A stretch of DNA of 11,227 nucleotides from Tannerella sp. GTDB taxonomy: Bacteria; Bacteroidota; Bacteroidia; Bacteroidales; Tannerellaceae. Shown one piece after another: positions 7,148-11,227 of the stretch. The notes beneath the pieces are model-generated. The model did not search any database. It was not told the origin of the DNA and was given only the letters and a program-made list of their open reading frames with translations. The stretch spans positions 1 through 11,227 of the forward strand of contig JAITMT010000465.1 in the NCBI GenBank assembly GCA_031277235.1, read 5' to 3'. How positions within the stretch are numbered: the stretch's first letter is position 1; every line of letters starts with the position of its first letter. A program made the position numbers and the translations under genes.

Positions 7148-8236
7148 ATGAGAAAATTATTTTATTTTGCCGTGCTAATTGGCATGGCGGTTTTAAATTC
7201 TTGCGATGGCGGTAAAAACAGTTATACCGTCAATGGCAGCGTGAACGATTCGTCGCTGGACGGACAAATGGTTTTAATGACCGATTACAACAGCGGTCAA
7301 GTGATTGACAGTGTAATAATTGCAAATGGAAAATTTGTATTCAAGGGGATAGCCGACAGCGCGAAAGTATGCAATCTTCGGGCAGGAGATCTGTTTGCAG
7401 ACATTATTTTGGACAAGGGCACGTTAACGCTCGATATGGCAGATCCGCTCAGCGCCAAAGGCAATCCGCTGACGGAACAGTTGAACGAGTTTATTTCCAA
7501 AAGCAATGACATATCCTCCAAATTGCAGGAAGAATACATGGATATGGAAGGCAGTGAAGACGATCTGGAAGCGCAGGAGCGCATTATTGATGATTTTGCG
7601 ACGAAAATGAACGCCTTGTCGGATGAATATCTGAAAGATCACTCGAACGACATGCTGGGCGCCATCGTGTTCCTCCATAAAATGCAAAATCAAGTCATGC
7701 CTCCCAGTCAAGCCGATTTTGAAGCAATGACCCAAGGTCTGGGCGAAACAATTTTGAATTTCGGACCGGTCAAGCAAATGGCGGAAGTCTATGAAAAATT
7801 GGGTAAAACGGCTGAAGGACAAATGTTTACCGATTTTGCGATAGACAATGGAAACCCGGACGGTACACCGGCTAAATTTTCAGACTACATCGGCAAAGGG
7901 AAATATGTTCTGGTTGATTTTTGGGCTTCGTGGTGCGGACCCTGCCTCCGGGAACTTCCCAACTTAAAGGAGGTTTATGCCAAATATAAAGGCGACAAGT
8001 TTGATATTCTGGGAGTTGCCGTGTGGGACAAACGCGAAGACACCATGCAATCCATCGAAGAACATGAAATCAAGTGGAATCAAATCATTGATGCACAGAC
8101 TGTTCCGACGGATATCTACGGAATACAGGGCATTCCCCACATCATATTGTTTGCCCCCGACGGTACGATCGTAGCACGCGAACTGAGAGGTCAAAGAATC
8201 GGCGAAAAAATAGCGGAAGTCTTGGCGCAGAAATAG
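7148..8236 (+). CDS. TlpA-like thiol:disulfide oxidoreductase lipoprotein with N-terminal DUF4369-like domain
   Basis: A 362-aa envelope thioredoxin-fold protein. I chose ATG 7148 rather than the in-frame ATG 7100 because it gives a clean lipoprotein signal (MRKLFYFAVLIGMAVLNSC, lipidated Cys19) and because the -7 promoter box ends at 7097. Residues about 24-105 form a beta-rich domain of the DUF4369 type (YTVNGSVND, VIIANGKFVFKG) usual in Bacteroidota TlpA proteins; 110-235 is a helical, acidic linker region; 240-362 is the thioredoxin/AhpC-TSA domain with active site WCGPC (Cys263, Cys266) in DFWASWCGPCLRELP and the cis-proline Pro330 in GIQGIPH. It probably reduces or exchanges disulfides in envelope proteins, possibly in cytochrome maturation; the specific partner is unknown. 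Divergent from the M3 operon; its stop is only three bases from that of the convergent plug gene. Confidence 0.92.
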   Translation: MRKLFYFAVLIGMAVLNSCDGGKNSYTVNGSVNDSSLDGQMVLMTDYNSGQVIDSVIIANGKFVFKGIADSAKVCNLRAGDLFADIILDKGTLTLDMADPLSAKGNPLTEQLNEFISKSNDISSKLQEEYMDMEGSEDDLEAQERIIDDFATKMNALSDEYLKDHSNDMLGAIVFLHKMQNQVMPPSQADFEAMTQGLGETILNFGPVKQMAEVYEKLGKTAEGQMFTDFAIDNGNPDGTPAKFSDYIGKGKYVLVDFWASWCGPCLRELPNLKEVYAKYKGDKFDILGVAVWDKREDTMQSIEEHEIKWNQIIDAQTVPTDIYGIQGIPHIILFAPDGTIVARELRGQRIGEKIAEVLAQK

Positions 8237-8239
8237 CGG

Positions 8240-9580
8240 TTACCGCGGACGTAAAGCCGTATCAATCTTGCATTTAGGTTTGAGAATGAAAGGAGCAGCA
8301 GTCATCATGGCGTGATTGCTGCTTACTGTTTTCAGCCCCACCAGACGGTCGTAGCGCGCTCCGGGTGGACGATGGTAAACGGCTATCGTATATTCGTTTT
8401 CGGTCTCGAAAAAGTTGCCTTCAAGCCTTGACAATGAGCGTGTTTGCGTAGCCGCGTCCACGAAAACGTATTGATAGTTATAGAGTCCCTGCTTCAGCAT
8501 CACGGCTTTTTCGTATTTGCCCGTTTCCTGATTGTATTCCATGCGGCTGCGCGCGTTTTGCAGATTGTTGAAAATGTCGCCAAACAGGTAAACATCACCG
8601 CCTTCCAGCCAATCGGACGCCAGCGAAAAATGAACGATGTAATAGTCGGCTTCGGTTGGCGGATCTTCGCAACGGCTGCAATTCGCAAAGAAACGTCCGT
8701 TCTGATCCTGATCGTAAAGATATGATTTACCGGCTCTTACTGCGTTTTCAAACAACGTTACATTATAATAGGGACGAAAATATTGAACGTCCTCGACGCC
8801 CATTCCGTTGTAGCGAGCCGATAGAAATTCAAAGCGGCGGTATTCGTTTCCGGCTTCAAAAATCAGATTCCGGTCGTGTTCAAAAATCATCCGGTTGTTC
8901 ATAATCCTTTGAGGCGTAATATTTTCACGGATATCGTTTTGATTATTATTCTGATATACAACCGTTTTCAGTTCGTTTTGTGGAAAAGTTACGTTCAGAT
9001 TCGAATAATTCACGGTGAAATTGACTTGCTGATGTTCCCGGTTGAAATCAATATCCGTATTTCCCGAAACATTCGCGTCAATTTCAACAATCGGTTCAAC
9101 CACTGAAAAACAGGCGATTAACGCTATGTCACGGGGGAAATCTTCGTCAAAAATCTTAACGGCGTAGTTGCCCGAAACCAGCAAACGCACGTCCAGATTC
9201 GGGAAGGTCAAAATGAAATTCGTATAGTTGACGGTCGTATTGAAAGAGTTGGCAAAGTCCTCAATGGCAGCGTTTTGATATCCTCTCATATATTCGACGG
9301 GAATCAGTGAAGACGGTTTCCAGTCGGCGTCGCAATGCACCACCGTGTAGGCAAAACGCCCGCTTACCCGGTGCAATGCGTCGAAAACAATTTCTATCTT
9401 TTGGTTGCCGTTCAGTTCCACGCAGGGATTGGAAACGGTTTCACCTTCTACCTTAATCTCCAGACTTTTAACATCTTCCCTGAAAATCTCCGTACGAAAC
9501 CTATCCTGCGCATCGGCTGCAAAAGCCGTAAACAAGTACAGTAGTACAATTGCCGTTATATATCTAATGTAGTGATACAT
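8240..9580 (-). CDS. Type IX secretion system plug protein (DUF5103 family)
   Basis: 446 aa with a signal peptide (hydrophobic 7-22, likely cut after ADAQ at 25). The sequence matches the DUF5103/T9SS plug family as I know it: an early DVKSLEIKVEG strand, CDADWKPSSL (83-92), EYMRGYQN (96-103), SGNYAVKIFDED (136-147), a second beta domain with HFSLASDWLEGGDVYLFGDI (317-336), and the terminal YHRPPGARYDRLVG (402-415). In Flavobacterium johnsoniae this protein closes the periplasmic opening of the giant SprA translocon, so it implies a type IX secretion pathway in this organism; no other T9SS gene is in the window. After the usual family end there are about 31 residues, including Cys437, that run up to the convergent TlpA gene. 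A CSRC cysteine pair occurs at 301-304. Function assignment rests on family resemblance recalled, not searched. Confidence 0.85.
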   Translation of the reverse strand: MYHYIRYITAIVLLYLFTAFAADAQDRFRTEIFREDVKSLEIKVEGETVSNPCVELNGNQKIEIVFDALHRVSGRFAYTVVHCDADWKPSSLIPVEYMRGYQNAAIEDFANSFNTTVNYTNFILTFPNLDVRLLVSGNYAVKIFDEDFPRDIALIACFSVVEPIVEIDANVSGNTDIDFNREHQQVNFTVNYSNLNVTFPQNELKTVVYQNNNQNDIRENITPQRIMNNRMIFEHDRNLIFEAGNEYRRFEFLSARYNGMGVEDVQYFRPYYNVTLFENAVRAGKSYLYDQDQNGRFFANCSRCEDPPTEADYYIVHFSLASDWLEGGDVYLFGDIFNNLQNARSRMEYNQETGKYEKAVMLKQGLYNYQYVFVDAATQTRSLSRLEGNFFETENEYTIAVYHRPPGARYDRLVGLKTVSSNHAMMTAAPFILKPKCKIDTALRPR

Positions 9581-9618
9581 AATCCAATACCTTTTAAAAA
9601 CTTTCCCATATCCGACTG

Positions 9619-9626
9619 CAAAGATA
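9619..9626 (-). promoter_or_regulatory. Bacteroidota -7 promoter box (TATCTTTG) for the plug gene
   Basis: Minus-strand TAnnTTTG match, 38 bases before the plug ATG at 9580. It lies in the 149-base divergent gap between the plug and DUF2007 genes. No obvious -33 element. Confidence 0.6.
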
Positions 9627-9699
9627 TATAATTAATGTATAAATGATGCACGTGTTGAAAACTTTTATTTTTTTAGCGGTTCATTTCGTTTTTTATTCT

Positions 9700-9707
9700 T
9701 ACCTTTG
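9700..9707 (+). promoter_or_regulatory. Bacteroidota -7 promoter box (TACCTTTG) for the DUF2007 gene
   Basis: TAnnTTTG match 22 bases before ATG 9730. It sits inside the longer frame that opens at 9643, which argues that the 29 extra N-terminal codons of that frame are not translated. Confidence 0.6.
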
Positions 9708-9729
9708 CTTGCGAAAAATATCTACAATT

Positions 9730-10107
9730 ATGGAAGACAAAATGGTTGAATTGGTGCGGTTTTCCAACACGACGGAAGCCGAAATGCTGGTGAATCTCCT
9801 GCAATCGGAAGGGGTGGAATCTTATGTTCGCGAAGCGTTTGCATCGCAGGTTTTTGGTGGTGCGGGCATCGGTGCCAAAGTTGAATTGCTCGAAAAAGAT
9901 GTGGCTCGCGCTCAACAGATTATGTGCGATAACGGCTATGAGGTCTCCGGCGACCTGGAAGAAATGATTACCTCCGAAAACTCGCCCGCCGATAACGCCG
10001 AGTATGAAAAAAGCCGCAAGAAATTAGCCAACACGATGACGATATTTATTGTGTTGATATTGATTGTTTTGGCTTTGCTTTTTTTCATTAACGGGTTTTA
10101 CAAATAG
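9730..10107 (+). CDS. DUF2007 domain protein with C-terminal transmembrane segment
   Basis: A 125-aa protein. Residues 5-70 match the small ferredoxin-like DUF2007 ('putative signal transducing protein') domain: MVELVRFSNTTEAEMLVNLL, then SEGVESYVRE, a glycine-rich loop (FGGAGIGAK, 42-50) and VELLEKDVARAQQIM. A charged linker (73-100) leads to one hydrophobic helix at about 103-121 and a short basic end, so the protein is probably tail-anchored in the inner membrane with the domain in the cytoplasm. The start at 9730 (MEDKMVEL) is preferred over 9643 because the -7 box at 9700-9707 lies between them and because the domain begins right after it. The molecular function of DUF2007 is not established. 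It stands alone between the divergent plug gene and mdh. Confidence 0.85.
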   Translation: MEDKMVELVRFSNTTEAEMLVNLLQSEGVESYVREAFASQVFGGAGIGAKVELLEKDVARAQQIMCDNGYEVSGDLEEMITSENSPADNAEYEKSRKKLANTMTIFIVLILIVLALLFFINGFYK

Positions 10108-10125
10108 GCGAGACCGTGTATATGT

Positions 10126-10147
10126 ACCGGTTTTGTGAGTTTCCGGT
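10126..10147 (+). terminator. Weak hairpin after the DUF2007 gene, possible terminator
   Basis: ACCGG (10126-10130) can pair with CCGGT (10143-10147) across a 12-base loop, followed by GTTTTA. The stem is short and the T-tract poor, so this is a tentative call. The rest of the 182-base gap up to mdh holds only the mdh promoter. Confidence 0.25.
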
Positions 10148-10241
10148 GTTTTAGAACGTTGTCCATGCTTGATTCTTCCGTGTCCGGGAGTGTAAAAGCG
10201 AAAAACGGCAAGGAAAATTTCTTTATTTCAAAAAAAAATTG

Positions 10242-10249
10242 TACTTTTG
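10242..10249 (+). promoter_or_regulatory. Bacteroidota -7 promoter box (TACTTTTG) for mdh
   Basis: TAnnTTTG match followed by C, 40 bases before the mdh ATG, preceded by an A/T-rich tract (10217-10240). The A/T-rich leader between box and ATG is typical of highly translated Bacteroidota genes. A clear -33 element is not visible. Confidence 0.7.
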
Positions 10250-10289
10250 CAGTGCTTAAAATTACATTATTAATATAAAATAGAGTATT

Positions 10290-11227
10290 ATGTCAAAAGT
10301 AACAGTAATTGGCGCAGGCAACGTAGGTGCTACGTGCGCCGACGTTCTTGCCAAACGTAACGTGGCATCGGATATCGTGTTGATAGACATCAAGGAAGGC
10401 GTATCCGAAGGTAAAGCGATGGATATTATGCAGACGGCAACCCTGACGGGGGTTAACGTGCGCGTGAAAGGCGTAACCGGCGATTATGCGGCTACGGCGG
10501 ATTCGGATGTAATCGTTATTACTTCGGGGATTCCGCGCAAGCCGGGCATGACGCGCGAAGAATTGATCGGCGTCAATGCAGGAATCGTTCAGTCGGTCGT
10601 GGGAAGCGCGTTGAAACATTCGCCCAATGCCAAACTGATCATCGTGAGCAACCCGATGGACGCCATGTGCTATCTGGCGGCTAAAGTTGCGGGACTTCCG
10701 CGCCACCGGATACTTGGACTGGGCGGCGCGCTCGACAGTTCGCGTTTCAAGTATTTTTTGAGTCAGGCGTTGAATGTCAATCCGAATGACGTTGAAGCCA
10801 CCGTTATCGGCGGACACGGCGACACGACGATGGTTCCGCTCGTTTCGCTGGCAACGTACAGAGGCGTATCCGTAACGCAATTCCTCTCTGCCGAAGCGCT
10901 GGATCAGGTCGTTGCCGATACAAAAGTGGGCGGCGCAACATTGACGCGCCTGCTTGGCACATCAGCCTGGTACGCTCCGGGCGCAGCGTCGGCAGCCATG
11001 GTGGAATCCATCATCAACGATGAAAAGCGCATTATTCCCAGCGCCGTACTGCTGGACGGCGAATATGGCGAAAAAGACTTGACGATCGGCGTTCCCGTCG
11101 TCATCGGAAAAGACGGATGGGAAAAAGTGGTTGATTTCCCGCTCAACGAAAAGGAGCGCATCGCCTTCAAAGCGTCAGCCGACGCCACCCGCGCCGTCAA
11201 TCAAATCTTGAAAGACAACGGAACGAT
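10290..11227 (+). CDS. mdh: NAD-dependent malate dehydrogenase (LDH-like type), nearly complete, cut at the right edge
   Basis: Cytoplasmic enzyme interconverting malate and oxaloacetate with NAD(H). 312 full codons are present with no stop; Bacteroides homologues are about 313 aa, so only the last few residues are missing. Visible features: Rossmann loop GAGNVG (8-13), acidic Asp33 at the end of the second strand (NAD rather than NADP), mobile-loop arginines in IPRKPGMTR (Arg83, Arg89), SNPMD (120-124), LDSSR with catalytic-dyad Asp149 and substrate Arg152, and the proton-relay His176 in GGHGDTTMVP. It is the LDH-like [MDH III] type rather than the E. coli type. It has its own promoter. In Bacteroidales this enzyme serves the oxaloacetate-to-fumarate/succinate branch. 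Long open frames on the opposite strand are antisense by-products of its codon pattern. Confidence 0.96.
   Translation, partial: MSKVTVIGAGNVGATCADVLAKRNVASDIVLIDIKEGVSEGKAMDIMQTATLTGVNVRVKGVTGDYAATADSDVIVITSGIPRKPGMTREELIGVNAGIVQSVVGSALKHSPNAKLIIVSNPMDAMCYLAAKVAGLPRHRILGLGGALDSSRFKYFLSQALNVNPNDVEATVIGGHGDTTMVPLVSLATYRGVSVTQFLSAEALDQVVADTKVGGATLTRLLGTSAWYAPGAASAAMVESIINDEKRIIPSAVLLDGEYGEKDLTIGVPVVIGKDGWEKVVDFPLNEKERIAFKASADATRAVNQILKDNGT

Noticed and set aside
9643..9729. Twenty-nine-codon N-terminal extension of the DUF2007 protein, which would look like an extra membrane segment
   Set aside because: The promoter box at 9700-9707 lies within it, and the conserved domain starts at the ATG at 9730.
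10293..11200. Long minus-strand open frames opposite mdh
   Set aside because: They are antisense to a clearly conserved malate dehydrogenase and have no recognisable domain; such mirror frames follow from the codon pattern of the real gene.

Overview
The window looks like chromosomal DNA of a member of the Bacteroidota, most likely order Bacteroidales. Three things point there: five start-proximal copies of the Bacteroidota -7 promoter consensus TAnnTTTG; clade-restricted families (type IX secretion plug protein of the DUF5103 type, DUF4369-type TlpA lipoprotein, DUF5687-type ABC partner); and a LDH-like malate dehydrogenase closely resembling Bacteroides Mdh. No rRNA, tRNA, phage, transposase, CRISPR or defence genes were seen.

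Layout. (1) Positions 1-796 (+): the tail of an upstream gene, probably the membrane half of an ABC exporter, followed two bases later by its ATPase. (2) 797-1009: non-coding, holding a compound palindromic element with nested inverted repeats. (3) 1010-2053 (+): a lone hypE for [NiFe]-hydrogenase cyanide-ligand synthesis. (4) 7018-2198 (-): a compact four-gene operon, in transcription order an M3 zinc oligopeptidase with signal peptide, dCMP deaminase, a membrane-anchored S41 (CtpA-type) protease, and 5-formyltetrahydrofolate cyclo-ligase; gaps are 16 nt, 6 nt and a 19-nt overlap. (5) 7148-8236 (+): a TlpA-like thiol-disulfide lipoprotein, divergent from the operon. (6) 9580-8240 (-): a type IX secretion plug protein, ending 3 nt from the TlpA gene. 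(7) 9730-10107 (+): a DUF2007 protein with a C-terminal membrane segment. (8) 10290 to the right edge (+): mdh, lacking only its last codons.

Functionally this is mostly housekeeping and cell-envelope DNA: nucleotide/folate metabolism (dCMP deaminase gives dUMP for thymidylate synthase, the cyclo-ligase returns 5-formyl-THF to the folate pool), envelope proteolysis (M3, S41), envelope redox (TlpA), protein secretion (plug) and central carbon metabolism (Mdh). The ATPase and HypE are separate units divided by the repeat. I found no convincing new multi-gene system. The points most worth a second look are the palindromic element, the isolated hypE, the acidic tail on the M3 peptidase, the C-terminal extension of the plug protein at a 3-nt convergent junction, and the promoter positions that correct two gene starts.
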